NCBI GenBank assembly: GCA_963457665.1
Contig: OY735207.1
Location: 32,497,078 to 32,561,077, forward strand
Length of the DNA: 64,000 nt
Direction of reading: 5' to 3'
Origin: Thysanoteuthis rhombus
Lineage: Eukaryota > Mollusca > Cephalopoda > Oegopsida > Thysanoteuthidae
Shown here piece after piece: positions 36,204 through 48,516 of the stretch (position 1 is its first letter; every line of letters starts with the position of its first letter). The position numbers and the translations under genes were made by a program. The notes beneath the pieces are model-generated. The model was not told the origin of the DNA. It saw only the letters and a list, made by a program, of their open reading frames with translations, and did not search any database.

Positions 36204-36839
36204 GCCATGGACAAAGCTAAGAAAATCAATAGCAAGCCATTGCAAAAAGAAGTTGCTGGTCTGCGGTATAGACCATAACTTAAGGAGATGCATGATAGAA
36301 ATCAATATTTATAAGCATATAAATTATAACACAAAACAAGCATCTTCAGCAGTTTTAACAGCACCTTTTATCGCTCCCAGTTGTTACCTGCTAAATTTAA
36401 AAGTTAATCGCACTGCTTTACTCGACAGTATAACAAGAGCACAAAAAGTTGCTATTGAAAAAAAAAATGTTTTTCTATTTTGGGGGGTAAATTATTAAAA
36501 ATTTCTTTAGGTCTAAATCCATCTGTATACCATAGCAAAAAAAATAATCAATGTAAGTAAATGCTTCATGTATATGTTCAAAACAAAAAACAACACGTAA
36601 GTGAATTGAAAATATTTCAGTGGATGAATCCATCATACAACTAACCTAATTAATCAAACACTATTTTTTATAATTTTTCATTTTCGACATTATCATTGTC
36701 TGATTGAAAACATAAATGAAAAAAAAATATCCTCAATATCCAGCCAACCCCTATAGTAATGGGAACATAAAAAGAGGTAATATGATAAGCAGAGATCCTA
36801 CTGCTATGACACTGTAACAAAAATGATGTGGTAGTATGA

Positions 36840-36950
36840 CCTGCCTCATGGCTGAAATAGTTATGCATGTCCTACCTATACCAAAGGTCTGTGTTCGAGC
36901 CCAGGTGAAAGCCAGGATGTACTCTGCTAGCAAGTTTCCTCACTTGAGAG
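36840..36950 (+). mobile_element. tRNA-like SINE head
   Basis: An A-box-like TGGCTGAAATAGTTATGC at about 36849 is followed 40 nt later by GTGTTCGAGCCC (36891-36902), a near-perfect B box. No cloverleaf with paired acceptor stem can be drawn, so it is not a tRNA gene. Confidence 0.55.
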
Positions 36951-38914
36951 ATTTTTTTCATGTCACCCTATCCTCCATTTGAATCCTATCCTCCATTTGA
37001 CAATATTGCACCATGGAACAATGATTCAGCAAGTATAATGGTGTTGTATCTATATACGTTGAAAGTTGCTTGTTACAGGTGGCTCCTATAGTGTGTGAAG
37101 ATAGTAGTGAGACTATGTGTAGTTGTGGAAGGCAAAAGATTTTGTCTCCACATGGTTTGGTTTTTAGCAACATATACCAGCATTACTGGAAATGTTGAGA
37201 GAGGTAGGGAGAACGACAGTCACCATGATAACATGGAGAATATACATGCTAAGTATGAGTGTGAACACGGAGATCAAACATAGTAGGAATGATTGCAATG
37301 GAATATTTTAACAAACAAAACATACATTCAATGAATAGACATTTATAACAATAGACGGCTGCAAAGGAATACGTTTGAGGAAAATTAATACAATCGGGAA
37401 GAGGAAAGGGTAAAAGATAGGAGATAGAGCTCTTCTCTTTTGCTTAGAAGTTGTTTCAAGTAGTTGTAGCAACCATGCGTTAATGAAGTGGAGGTGACAG
37501 AAATGCTTTGAATCCATAAGGCTTGGAGGAGGCCAAGGAATGGTTATGGAGACCAGATATCAATGTATAGAAGGAAGAATTAGAAAACAGATAATCATCA
37601 CTGTTGTGTAGTAAAGGCATTGCCATTTCATTCACTGGAGATGGAGGTGAATACATGTTTTGAGCTTGAGAAGAGGACACTATTGAGTAGCTGAGGTTAT
37701 GAGAGATATCTCAACATCTGAGAAATAAAATGGGCAATGTTTAGGACATCGATTTGTCATGGTGGAAATAACGGTAAAGTTCAGATCAGTCAGGAGGGTA
37801 GCACAATGATACTTATATAAGAGAGAGAGAATAACCAGCTAGTAACACCAGGGCAAATTTTCAAATGAGCACATGTTTTCAGAGCTTTCATAGAGAGTCG
37901 CCGAGGGGAGTGACATTTTGGATAAGTAGGGTTTCACACTTAATTCCAACTAAAAATAATGGAGCCACACACTAGTTTTGCAGTTCATTATTACTGTATT
38001 GTGTTAAATCCTCACTGGGTGCCCCACACTAAAAGCTTTGCATTTTAACCAAGTAGGCTCAGTAATTCAATTTTATTTTATTTTATTAGATGAAGTGCAT
38101 TGAGAATCACTACTAGCAATTCTTTGCTGACATCTACCATCATTCAAAGTGGTTGTAATGAAGGGCAGCTACAGTTAGGATGAAGGTAGATGGTAGCTAA
38201 GAAATAGTTGTAGGCTAATATCAAAATAACCTGATAAGCATCACAGATGAATGATCTAGATAGAGCAGCTATTGATAACAGTGAGTGGTCAGTCCAAGGA
38301 GTCTTCTTTCAGTGATTACACACAGCATTTTCATCATTTTGATATACTTTTAGAAATATTTCAAAACTTTTTAAAAAGATTTTCATTAATTATCAAGTTC
38401 AGAATAACCATGGATCTTGTAGTGACCAACTCGAAACATAAAACCATGATTTCTTTCAGGATTCATGTACATGAACTAAATGCTGGTACATATATAAAGA
38501 CTTACAATGCAAATTGCTGAAACAGAAGGCACTGAAAGTGGATACAACCATTGATAACAGCAACAGGTTTTTAATTGCTACAAAAATTGGATAAAGTACA
38601 AATCAGAACCACTAATTGAAAATCAGCACCACCAGGGTAAGAATTAATGGTAAGGATGCAAAAAAAATGAGATGGTTTTACAATTCACTTAACTTCATTT
38701 ATCTTTTAAGCATCATCGGGCTAATGCAGATCTGCCCAGAAGGGTTACCAAGATCTTTGAAAATTGTAATAGCCCAATCTAACAAAGTAAAGATTAGGAC
38801 CACCAAATCAGACCAAGCAAAAAGCAGTAGTACCAAGAGGAAAAGTGGTACTGATTTTTACTTGATCCGAGAAATAAACTATATCAACATACACAGAATT
38901 AATCAAAATCTTAC

Positions 38915-39232
38915 CTTTGACAACCCAAGAGACACTTTTAGATGTCAAAGTGGCAGCATCTTGCTTGATGATACAGGTGTAATTACCATCATCTTTACAT
39001 TCGGTTGGTGATATATCAATATCCAGAGTCTTCTCATCAAGTTTCAATCCATCAATCAGAGCCCTGCTATGAACAGATGGATGGATGAACTGGAAAGATT
39101 TGTCATACTGGATTAATATTTCCGATCCCTTTTTAATTATCCATGTTTGGACATTGTCCGCACTCGTTGTCTTACACTGCAATTTCCCAGTCGTTCCGAC
39201 AACAGTCTCAATTGGAGTAATCGTAAAGTCGG
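38915..39232 (-). CDS. First placed Ig-domain exon
   Basis: A 318-nt phase 1-1 exon. The acceptor is ttttatctttcag before 39232 and the donor is AAAG|GTAAGA after 38915. It encodes 106 residues forming one Ig domain: a strand with DFTITPIETVVG, Cys20 (KLQC), Trp31 (VQTW), and the classic DxGxYxC signature at residues 81-87 (DDGNYTC) with Cys87 as the disulfide partner. A sequon NYT lies inside that signature (84-86), and there is an additional Cys79. It ends in SVSWVVK and continues into the second Ig exon through a GAT codon formed across the junction. The size and I/V-set look suit an adhesion or receptor ectodomain. The phase-1 start means at least one further exon, with the signal peptide, precedes it. 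Confidence 0.9.
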
Positions 39233-40029
39233 CTGAAAGATAAAAAAATAAATGCATAAATAAATAGAATTAGGGATTTAGAAAGATAAGTTAGAAGAAT
39301 TATGATTAGAACTCCCTTGCAGGGGGCTAAGGGCCAATTCAATATCTACAATCTATGCATTTCATTATGGTTTGAAATTAAACTATTAGTTTCAATAGTC
39401 TGATCCCTCACTCAGCGATGTGAGAGGCTGGCAACAGATAGAGTACGGAACCTGTTCCCGAGATATACAGACAAGAGGACTCTTGCGAAGTTCCAAAGGG
39501 CCTAGCAAGCTGTAACTGGATTATAGTAAAATTTTAAGATAAAAAGGAAAATAAAAGGGATGTAATAACACAAACTCCATCTGAATCTCCCCTTGACTCA
39601 TTGAGTACAAATGAATGATTTTTTTTTATTCACAGTTTATACTTGTTTAGAAGAAGTTTTCAAAGTAAAATTTTTAAATGAAAAATTGTTGGTCAACCTT
39701 TAAATATAACTTTGTTAAATCAAAATCCTCGGGGAGGGCTGGGAGTAACTGGGCTTTGGATATGAAAAAATTGTCATTAGTTACAAAAGAAAAAAAATAA
39801 CAAAAATTAATAATATTCTATTGTCAATGACTTGGATAAATAATTGAATGGAAATAAAGAATACTTTTGCTGACATTTCCCATATTTCAAGGGGGATGGT
39901 CATTATAATAAACATTTTGCATTAGGCACATACAATCTATCTTAGTTATTTAACATCAAAGGGTATGTGGTGAGAGTTAGTCAAAAGGTATTATGTGCTT
40001 TATTTAGATTTGGCTAACATTCCCTTTGA
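39233..40029. other. AT-rich DNA upstream of the first placed exon
   Basis: I see no exon, element or repeat here that I can name. It should be part of the intron that leads to the missing first exon. Confidence 0.5.
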
Positions 40030-40960
40030 AAAAGTCAGAGCTCCCAGCACTTTTGCAACACTTGGAAAGCTCCCTGAAAGTCGCTCTTCAAGCCTATCAA
40101 GCACCATCAGCAATTTGCGACCCTTCAGCTTGAGCTATATCTTGGGGAAGAGGAAAAAGTTGCAGTGAGCCAAACCTAACAAGTAGGGCAATGTCTAATG
40201 ATGATTGTCTTGGTATGGCACGGAATCTTTTTAACATGCTGTGAGCATTAACGTTGTCATGTTGGAGCGCCCTATTCCGAACACGCCACAGTTCAGGTTG
40301 TTTGTGCCAAATGTTCTTCAGTAGACACCTCAGAAATGTACAGTAGAAATCAGCATTGACTCTGGGGGATGAATCCACAGTGCGCAACCCTGCAAATGTT
40401 GAAAAAAAAAAAAACACGTATGCTTTTGGTTGGACACCTGACTTGCCTCAACTTCTTTAGTCTTGGAGATGGTGGGCTCTTTCACTGAGAAAACTTATTT
40501 GATCTCTGGGTCATAGCCGTAAACCTAAGTCTTATCATATATGATCATCCTTGACATGATGGTTAGGCCGACTTCAGCCTGCATAAGGAGATCCTCACAG
40601 ATTTCAATGCTGCTTTTTCTCAGGGGTGAGAAGCTAGGGAATGAACTTTGCAGCAGCATGATGCAAGTTCAGAACCAACGCAAGTATTGCCTGAACTGAT
40701 CTAAATGACACATAGATGATATCAGCAACTTCATTGTTATGATCCAACGATTCCGACACACAATTCATCAAATTTCATGGGTAGTGCTTGTGATCCTGAC
40801 CTCTTGTGATTCTCCAGTGATGTTCTTCAACTCTTGGAGAACAAGTGCCATACAAAACACATTTCCAGAGTTTGACAGAGAACAGAATGTTCACTCAAAT
40901 TGAGGTCCAGCCTGAAATCGTGAGTGAATGAGATCACAAAACACAGGTCCAAATGTTCAC
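40030..40960 (-). pseudogene. Mariner transposase pseudogene
   Basis: The minus strand translates in pieces to most of a mariner transposase. Near 40720-40620 there is VADIIYVSFRSVQAIL then LVLNLHHAAAKFIP, matching the helix-turn-helix zone. Near 40550 DKT-stop-VYGYDPEIK corresponds to the conserved 'GDETWVYGYDPETK' with Trp turned to a stop. At 40417-40097 KQPELWRVRNRALQHDN carries the second catalytic Asp, and SSLDIALL stands where 'YSPDLAPCD' is expected. Several stops and shifts are present. The terminal inverted repeats could not be placed. Confidence 0.8.
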
Positions 40961-42174
40961 AGCATGATACCATCTAGTATACTGACTCACAAAAATTACT
41001 GTTCACTTCCAGTTGTGCATGCATGACTGTTCCATGCTTAGTTTTTTGGGCAACAGCGACATCTTCGGAACTTTTTGATCACACCACATACAATATTCGA
41101 AATTGTCTCAACTACTGAAGATGCCAGAAAGAAGCTTGACCGCTGCAAAATTCTTCCCCAAGTAAGTTACAGTGATAGAGGTAGAATTTGGTAATGACTA
41201 CATTGACAACTTCCAAACAATATCTTTTGCATACAGTAAAAGTTTTTGAGAAAAAAAATCTTCTCTAAGGGTTTTAGAGGGGGAGTTCTATTAACTATGT
41301 AGCTATAACGCCAAAGTGAAACTTCACTTTCTGTCCATATGCATACAGATATATATCTTATGTTTATATAACTTGTAGGGATACATGGCACTGCCCGCAA
41401 AAAATATCTTCAATATAAAAAACACAGTGGAAAGTAGGTTCTTCAATATATTTCTGTGCTGTCTGCATAATGTCGTAGAATCATTGCCTCAGTTTGGTTG
41501 TGATTAAAAAAATGCTAATAATCTGTTTAATCACTGAAACCGGAAAACTGTAACGGGAAAAAAATTGGGAGGAGTCTTTTAATTTCTAACTATAATATTG
41601 ACCTGGACCCTGAATTTACTCTATTGTACAAAAGTATGGTTTCAAGCTTACTCCTGTTATTGCCGATGTGAAATAATTAATTTTCAGAATTGTTCAGTTT
41701 TACTTATACTCAGAAAAATTGCTGTTTTTAAAAAATGATTTCAGATAGTTGTACAATAGATGGAAAGTGAGTTTCCAGTCCAGCATTATTGTTACATAGT
41801 AAATTGCAACCCCAAACTAAAATTTTTCTTTCTCAACAACTGGCATTTATCCCAAGGTAACAGAAATATTATTGACTGGATGCACAGAAATTTCTTTTAG
41901 AAGAAATTTTAAAACATTTTTTTGCTTTTAGTGATGAAATCAACAGGAAAAAAAAAAGTAAAAAAAAAATAAGATGGTAAATAATAATCAAAAATAAATA
42001 ATGAAGGTTTACAGTGGGCTTGTAATTTTTTAATCATTTTTTTTGTTTCTGCTTTTTCATTCATGACCGATGAGACAAACGCCTCAGCGTCCCCTCATTC
42101 AGTGTTATCAGTTTTTAGTTGTAACTAAACATAGGAACAAATTGATAACTCTAAATATCAATGTGGAACATTAG

Positions 42175-42177
<3 letters not shown>

Positions 42178-42208
<31 letters not shown>
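42178..42208. repeat. (CA)n microsatellite
   Basis: Uninterrupted CA run. Confidence 0.95.
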
Positions 42209-42210
<2 letters not shown>

Positions 42211-42244
42211 TACAGATAACCACATTAATATAAATATATATAAG

Positions 42245-42720
42245 GATACCTGAAGGGGTCAAAAGTGAATGGAAACTTTCTCAAAAATGAAAGGAGACTT
42301 TTCCCTACTAGAGGGGTCAAAAGTGAAAAGAGATTTTCCTCCTTCAAGGGAAACCTTTTGCCCTTCAAGGAGGTCAAAAGTGAAGGGAGACTATTTCCCC
42401 CTCTTTTAAGGGGTCAAAAATAAAGGAATATCCCCCCTTTGAAAAAAATCAAAAATAAAAGGACACTTCCCCCACTTCAAGGCATCAAAAGTGAAGGGAC
42501 ACTTTTTCCATCCTTAAGGGATCAAATTAAAGGAAGACTTTCCCCCTTCAATGAGTCATTAGTGAAAAGAAACTTTTCCCCTTTAAAGGGAAAAGTAAAA
42601 GATTTTTCCCCCTTCAAGGGAAGCCTTGAATCCTACCCCCACAGAGATCAGAAGTGAGGGGAAATTTTTTTTTCCCCAATTTAAAGTGTCAAAAGTGGAA
42701 GGGGGAAACTTTTTTCATAA
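42245..42720. repeat. Purine/pyrimidine-biased minisatellite A
   Basis: About a dozen diverged units of roughly 35-45 nt, each with 'aaggggtcaaaagtgaa', a short purine run and then 'actttttccccc'. The two halves of each unit are purine-rich and pyrimidine-rich on the same strand. Related to the array at 48840-49680 through the 'ggggtcaaaa' core. Confidence 0.85.
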
Positions 42721-43056
42721 GTCTGAAAGCTTTAGTATTTTTTCATTTTTTTTCCTCTTTTCATTGCTTGAATATTTTACCCAGTGTCGACAGACCAAAG
42801 GTTTGATACACCAATCTTCCAAACAGAAATGACCACTCTGCGTAGGAAATCAGCATTCAGAATCATTACGTTGACATTCAGTAGTGGGAACATAGCTTGG
42901 CCAAAGAGGGTCATGGCTGGTGTGATCAAAGGACAAGTCTCAAATACTCAGTAAAAATGACATGATCAAAAGGACAACAAAATTCAAGACCTACCCAGTA
43001 CACAACACTGAATTGCATGACCAATCTGACTGACCTATCATTCAAATGAGACGGTT

Positions 43057-43140
43057 AAATGTTGAAAGCCAGGATTGAACCAAGAATCTTTAAATCTAGA
43101 GTTTAACGAAGTCAAATTAGCTATTTTGGCTAATGACTGA
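43057..43140 (-). mobile_element. tRNA-like SINE head
   Basis: The minus strand reads TAGCCAAAATAGCTAATTTG and, about 35 nt later, TTGGTTCAATCCTGG, a good B box. No intact cloverleaf. Confidence 0.5.
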
Positions 43141-43289
43141 AGTAGTTAAATAGATTAACATACATGGAAGGTAATTTTGACTTGCTTAGCACTTATAACA
43201 AGTAAATGGCAACACCGTTATTATGAACAAAAGGCAACACCTTGACTTTCAAGTGCCTTTCCTAATTAACAAGCAGAGAACACCTAGTC

Positions 43290-43365
43290 ATGGAATAGTG
43301 GTTAGCCAGCTAATCTTGCTGACTTTCCTGTAGAAAGTTCATTCCTCACCAGATACCCAACTCAT
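43290..43365 (+). mobile_element. tRNA-like SINE fragment
   Basis: The block 'ggaatagtggttagccagct' followed by 'aatcttgctgac', 'tttcct' and 'agttcattcc' is echoed at 44375-44445 on the other side of the Tigger-like element. Confidence 0.5.
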
Positions 43366-43400
43366 GCTTTTGCGTAAGAATAATCCTTCCTTAGTAAATT

Positions 43401-44350
43401 CAATTATCCCTTGATATTCGTGGGTTTTCAATTCACAGTTTCAATGATTTAGATTGAGTCTTGAATAATTTGCTGTGCAGTATAAACAAAATGTAGAAGT
43501 TTAGGAAATGATAAATAAATCGTAAAAATATTTATGATAAGTTCTGTACAAAGACAATATAATCATTGTTGGGAACTTGAACTTGTTCTACATCCACACT
43601 CGTGAACAGTTAGTCAAACAGTAATTTAGACATTAAATTTTTTTTTTCCAATTCACCATGCAGAAAAAAATTTATTTTTAGTAGATAAATCATTAACAAT
43701 TGTGTTCATTTTTATACAGCTATTTACCTTCATTTTAATATTTTTCTGGCTCTTTATCACAACTTTTCTCAGACAGGTAAAAATTTTGAAAAGCAGCAAA
43801 ATATTAAGATGAATGTAAATAGTATAGTAAATAGCAGAAAAAAATGTTAATAACTGCATTTTAGTTCCAAGAAATTTATGGTTTTTGTTGATTAACTGTA
43901 CATTGTTTCACTAGCATCTATCACACACTTTTTTAATGATCTTTTGAAATATATTGCAATAATTAGATATCTTGGAAAGTTTAATTTTGGTTAAAACTGC
44001 AAGAAAATAGCATAGAGTTTGTCCTAAGTAGAAGAAAAAATACTTTTGGTTACTCATAGAGGATTTCTGGGAAGATTAGAGTTGTTTTTATGTTTTTGAC
44101 TAAAAAAATATTGATTCTACCATAATTGATGGATCAGCCGCCAGCAAAAATGAAGTCAAGTCTTAAAATTTTTACTGTATGTTTCACTGTAATCATTTAT
44201 TTATCTGTTTTGGAAATGGTAAAGTGTTCGTTTAATATACTAGATTTATGGGTTTTGTTGACTGAAGGGAGGGAGGCAAATTATTTGCAGATTTTTATAT
44301 TCACGGCTCACTGGTACCCCTTACCTCTAGTGAATATCAAGAGATAATTG
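43401..44350. mobile_element. Tigger/pogo-like non-autonomous DNA transposon
   Basis: The left end CAATTATCCCTTGATATTCG (43401-43420) and the inverted right end CAATTATCTCTTGATATTCA (44350-44331) differ at two of 20 positions. Both resemble the CAGTnnnCCCTnnnTATCCGCGGG termini of Tigger elements. A TA follows the right end (44351-44352); the left neighbour is TT, consistent with a mutated TA target. The 950-bp interior shows no transposase. A second internal motif, 'attcacagtttcaatgattta', recalls the subterminal part of Tigger ends. Confidence 0.7.
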
Positions 44351-44374
44351 TACCTATTTTAAATGCTTCAGAGT

Positions 44375-44445
44375 GGAATAATGTTTAGCAAGCTAGTCTT
44401 GCAGACCTTTCCTCACGTAAAATGTTCAGTCATCACAGAGTGATT
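44375..44445 (+). mobile_element. tRNA-like SINE fragment
   Basis: The block 'ggaataatgtttagcaagct', then 'agtcttgcagac' and 'tttcct', parallels 43290-43365. Confidence 0.45.
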
Positions 44446-45872
44446 CACACTAAGGTAATTTTAGCAAAAATACCTAATTGACAAGCAGAAATCCATGAGC
44501 AAAATAATTTGCAGTCAAATATTGCTTTAGAATGTATAATCCCACAAAAAAAATTTTTAAAACACCTTACCACATACAACCAATATCACTTCTGTATAAT
44601 ACTAAAAATCAGATTTTGTTCATCTCTTTATGACACATCAGTAGACAAAATGGCGCATTGTATTCAGATGTATTGATTTAAGGTACCCTTAAAATGTACT
44701 AACTTAAATAATGCCAAAAAATTCAGGTTATTTGCAACTGGGTAATAGTAGTTTGGGGTCAGCATCTGAGTTAACCCAAACAGATAAATAGAAATCAGAT
44801 TATTACTATCCTCTAATTATACAAGTATGATTTTGTCAATCAGTGTTCATTCTAGTCATATCAGATTGTTCAATTTTTCAGTTCAGTGAAACTTTTTGTG
44901 ATAGAATGATTGGTAGTTGAAAATACTAAGATCTTGCAGGACTTCATTTCAGACCCCAAATAATCGGTGACCATAGTTAGAGCAAATTGGAGATGGTCCA
45001 AGTGGGGCACCTTCCCAAAATGATTCCACTCAACATGGACTGACTCCTATCACACATCTCTTCAAAACAAAGCCATCGAATCCTTGAACCTTGTAGAGGA
45101 GTAGGTAGATAGATAGATAACCAGAGCCCTCATATTTTTTGGTCGCGTGGTTACTCTAATATTTATACCTGAAAATTCCAGGGTCATTTCAGGTGAGTTT
45201 ATCCAGGAATTGCTTCTTTTATCTCTCCGAAATATAGTACTATCATGTTTTTATAAAACAAATTCAGGAGTATTGCAAGAAATTTGGGCGCCGGGGGAGG
45301 GGAGTCTTGGCTCCTTCAGAGGTGCTTCCCTCCAACATTAAATACAGTGGTGCCCAATAAGGGGGTAGATGGACTCCTGAGGGTCTACAAAGGTATTACT
45401 GGAAGATGGTGAGCAGACCTTCCAAAAGCCTGGGGTCAGTGATCTTGTTGAGTAAGCAGTCCTTTCAAAAAACATTGACATAGCTAGAGATTTGAGGGCC
45501 CGGGGAGGAAAAGCTTAGCACCCTGAGTGCCCCTCTCTGAACATTTAGTGGGATAAGCAGTATGATATTAGTAGAAATGCAGTAGGTGACCTATTCATGA
45601 AGCTTATGCACCCCTCCTCCGCCTCCAATGCCCCCAACCCCAATTCAAAATCGCTCACCCCAACCTTAACCCTCAGCTATGCCCTTAACCACAACTAAAT
45701 TCTTACTCCAACTGATGACTTCAATATAGTCTGCCAGACTATTGGCTAGCAAAGTGAACTTGATTTTCAAGGGTCCAGTGATGAACTTGAACACTGGTTT
45801 CAATAACACCATGACTAACTGAGACAGCTACTTGAATAGAGTTCATATATTTTCTAAGTTTTCCTCACAATG

Positions 45873-45878
<6 letters not shown>

Positions 45879-45957
<79 letters not shown>
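45879..45957. repeat. Long (TA)n microsatellite
   Basis: About 79 nt of TA, followed by 'agatagatac'. The longest pure TA run in the window. Confidence 0.97.
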
Positions 45958-45969
<12 letters not shown>

Positions 45970-46919
45970 CATAGATGGCAATCCGACAGCAAGTTTCCTC
46001 TCTCTTATTGGGAGAAGCTTTGCTGTTGAAAAAAAAAAAAAATATATTAAAAAAACAGCAGATAAGTAAGTAACTCTTATGTATGTTTTTTATAGATCCA
46101 AATACAAATGGCTAATTGTTGACCAAATGTCTGCCCCAGAGCCTCCCTACCTATTTTTTTTTTCTACTTCTACACTATAAATTTTCAGGAGTGTTTTATT
46201 TTCCCCCTTCTGCACCAACCAACTGCACCTTGGCTTACATTATTTGACATTTCAGAATTTGACACAGTACGTACATTAATATATAAAATCACATAAGCAT
46301 GCAAATAGACTGCCTTGCCTGTTATATTATCACACACTGTGTCTGTAAAACAATTATTCACACTCACACAAATGATATACTTGAAATTTTTGATCAGGAG
46401 GAAGACAATACTTTTGAGATTCTTTTCTGCACAGTCCCCTTTCATTTCATTTAATAAAAAGATTTTCAAACTTTTTCTTCCAGCACACTCATTTATCCTG
46501 TCGGGCAGTACCGATGTACACTTAGTGATAAATACAGTGAAAAATATATGGATGCCTTAGAACAATAGACGAGTAGTGCTTGTTAGTAATTTCATTTGAT
46601 TTAATACTACTTTTTTAAGGAGATAGATGAGCTTGGCTCTTTCCAACAACTCAATTCTAGACACAGATTCAGAGAGACACAACCACGTATTATCTTCAAT
46701 TGAGAGCTTCACATGAAATTTGTTTTTTACTGAAATAAAAAAATTTAAAAAGCACATCAAGGGCATAGAAGGAAGGTGAACTAGCGCAGATAATCAAATA
46801 AGCCAGAGGGGTTCGATTTTATGGATGCTACTTTTAGATTTATGCAGTGTTGGTAAATGCAAAGAAGACATAGGAGTTATATTTAGTTACATTTAACAAT
46901 TGAGAATACTTCAAATGAA

Positions 46920-46942
46920 TTTTTTTTTTTTTTTTTTTTTTT
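46920..46942. repeat. Poly-T tract
   Basis: Twenty-three consecutive T residues. Confidence 0.95.
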
Positions 46943-47669
46943 ACAAATCTTGCATATTCCCACAATTCCTCAAGGGGTACACTTACCCCATATTTAGTAA
47001 ATAAAATTGAAAGAAGCTGAGTAGACAGTATCTATGCTTCTTTTTATACATTGTGTCTTACCACATTCACAGCCACACATGTGCATCTTGCATCTTACCA
47101 CATTCACTGGCACACATATACGTCTTGTGGCATGTTGCATAATGCCTTTGACGCACATATACCTCCATTCCATGATTCTATTTTAAGCAACAGAGCCATA
47201 GCAATGCACTAGACTCAGTTTCTCTTTAATGGCACTGATCAAAGGACGTGTTTATATTCTTGAACTGTATGTTGTTCTAATAAAGATAGCAGTGAACATG
47301 TTAGACAAAGGAAGTCACTGCCAAGAACCAATATTCTGAGGACAGTGAGGTGAATAAACATAAAATTATAAAACTGATTACGCACTTTTGTAAATCAAAC
47401 ACTGATCCTCCAACAAAGAATGTTATTTAATTACTAAATTTAGCTGAGTCTGACCCAAGGCCATAGTAGATGTACATAAAACTTTCAATGCTGTTGAAAT
47501 ACCTAAAAGTTATACGAAATAATTATTAATCAAAATCTGAGCTATTCCAATTACATGTAAAATAAGAAAGGGGGAAAAAAAAGCATTCTGAGAGCACATA
47601 CCATTTTTAACCCTATTGTCACAAGAAAATGGATAAAATTCAGTTTGTGTATGGCTACAATGCAGAAGA

Positions 47670-48010
47670 TGTCATTAAAAATTTCCTCCACTTCATAATA
47701 TGATCAATTCTTCTTAAGTCAATAGTCTACCATTCCGCAAAATTTCTTTGAAATTAATTGAGAGCGTTTGGGGAAATTTCACAAACAAAGAATAAATAAA
47801 TGTAAGAAATAAATGAAAAAGTATTTCTCAAATCAAAAATAGATATAATTCCTGGCCCCAAATTTAAGCAATTTTTTCCTTATCCCATAGTTTAGTGTTC
47901 CAGAAAATGTCATTGAAATTTGTTAAGGACTTTTGCAGATATTGTAAGGACAAACAGACAGATGAACACAAGTGAATATTTATACCACATCCAAGTTGGC
48001 TGGTAGTGGT
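47670..48010 (+). repeat. Copy of the ~150-bp dispersed repeat of 4429-5010
   Basis: Two units with 'cttcataatatgatcaattc', 'cattccgcaaaatttctttg', 'ccttatcccatag', 'ttccagaaaatgtcattgaa' and 'aaacagacagatgaacac' landmarks. Confidence 0.7.
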
Positions 48011-48449
48011 AAATAATACTAGTTCGATTGTTTATCAATCCAAACGTAGAGAGTCGGAGAGGAAAATGACTTGAATGGAGTGAAGAACTGAAAATAAATA
48101 GAGCTGAAAGAGAGAGAAACGACTTGACTAGTAGCTGAAAAGGATGAATTAAAACTAGACCAAGGGTGGAATGTGGTTGGAATTTTAAGCCATACCATAA
48201 CCCAACCCATTACATCCGAATTATTTCACTTTTCTTTCAGCTTTATCTCCAGGTAAGAAGATGTTATAAATAAATGTATTCGAAAAGATACAGAATTTGT
48301 TTTTTGTTTTTCACTCTATGCTCCATTTATTTTCAATTTTCCACAACATTCAAGTCTTTCTCCCCTCACACAGTTGCAAGCAGGCACAACAAGGCCAGAC
48401 AAATGAGTCAGTTGTTTGTTTATATAAAAAAATAGGTAATTAAATAAAT

Positions 48450-48516
48450 ATATATATATATGTACATAAAAATGAATAGAGATATATGTAGATTATATAT
48501 ATATATATATATATAT
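48450..48516. repeat. (TA)n-rich low-complexity tract
   Basis: TA runs interspersed with 'aaataaat' and 'gtacataaaaat' words. Confidence 0.85.

Larger units (their letters stand above)
17526..38914 (-). other. 21.4-kb intron between the two Ig exons
   Basis: The donor is AAAG|GTAAGA at 38915/38914 and the acceptor is at 17526-17541. Most of the identifiable transposons of the window lie here (piggyBac, Penelope-like, hAT, RTE, SINEs, mariner fragment), along with three tandem arrays. The stretches 30800-32300, 32400-33550, 34450-35850 and 37000-38900 hold no element or exon that I can name. Confidence 0.75.
150..39232 (-). other. Gene locus: two-Ig-domain single-pass membrane protein (3' part, 5' end missing)
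   Basis: This is the span of five coding exons joined by splice-site and phase logic. Order on the minus strand: Ig exon 39232-38915, Ig exon 17525-17166, microexon 3463-3440, transmembrane exon 2316-2182, terminal exon 208-150. All junctions are phase 1, the usual phase between extracellular Ig modules. The joined product has about 298 residues, with an extracellular N-terminal side, one membrane helix and a short basic tail. Ig proteins of this plan serve in adhesion or as chaperones and partners of other membrane proteins; which applies here is unknown. The plan and the Pro-Glu inside the helix recall basigin/embigin, but no orthology is claimed. The first exon(s) with signal peptide are not identified, and no polyadenylation signal is visible below position 150. 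Exons are seen; the joining is inference. Confidence 0.75.

Noticed and set aside
35856-36305. 149-codon minus-strand frame with a perfect HIHIIHILHV repeat
   Set aside because: It is the translation of the 30-bp tandem array. The unit length is a multiple of three, so no stop can arise. There is no signal, start context or homology.
38616-39011. 131-codon plus-strand frame
   Set aside because: It overlaps the Ig exon on the other strand. The Ig frame has splice sites and domain signatures, while this one has none.
46986-47050. Candidate leader exon on the minus strand (MYKKKHRYCLLSFFQFYLL, then NM and a GTAAGT donor)
   Set aside because: The only usable donor leaves the exon in phase 2, whereas the first Ig exon needs a phase-1 partner. 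The hydrophobic core is also poor.
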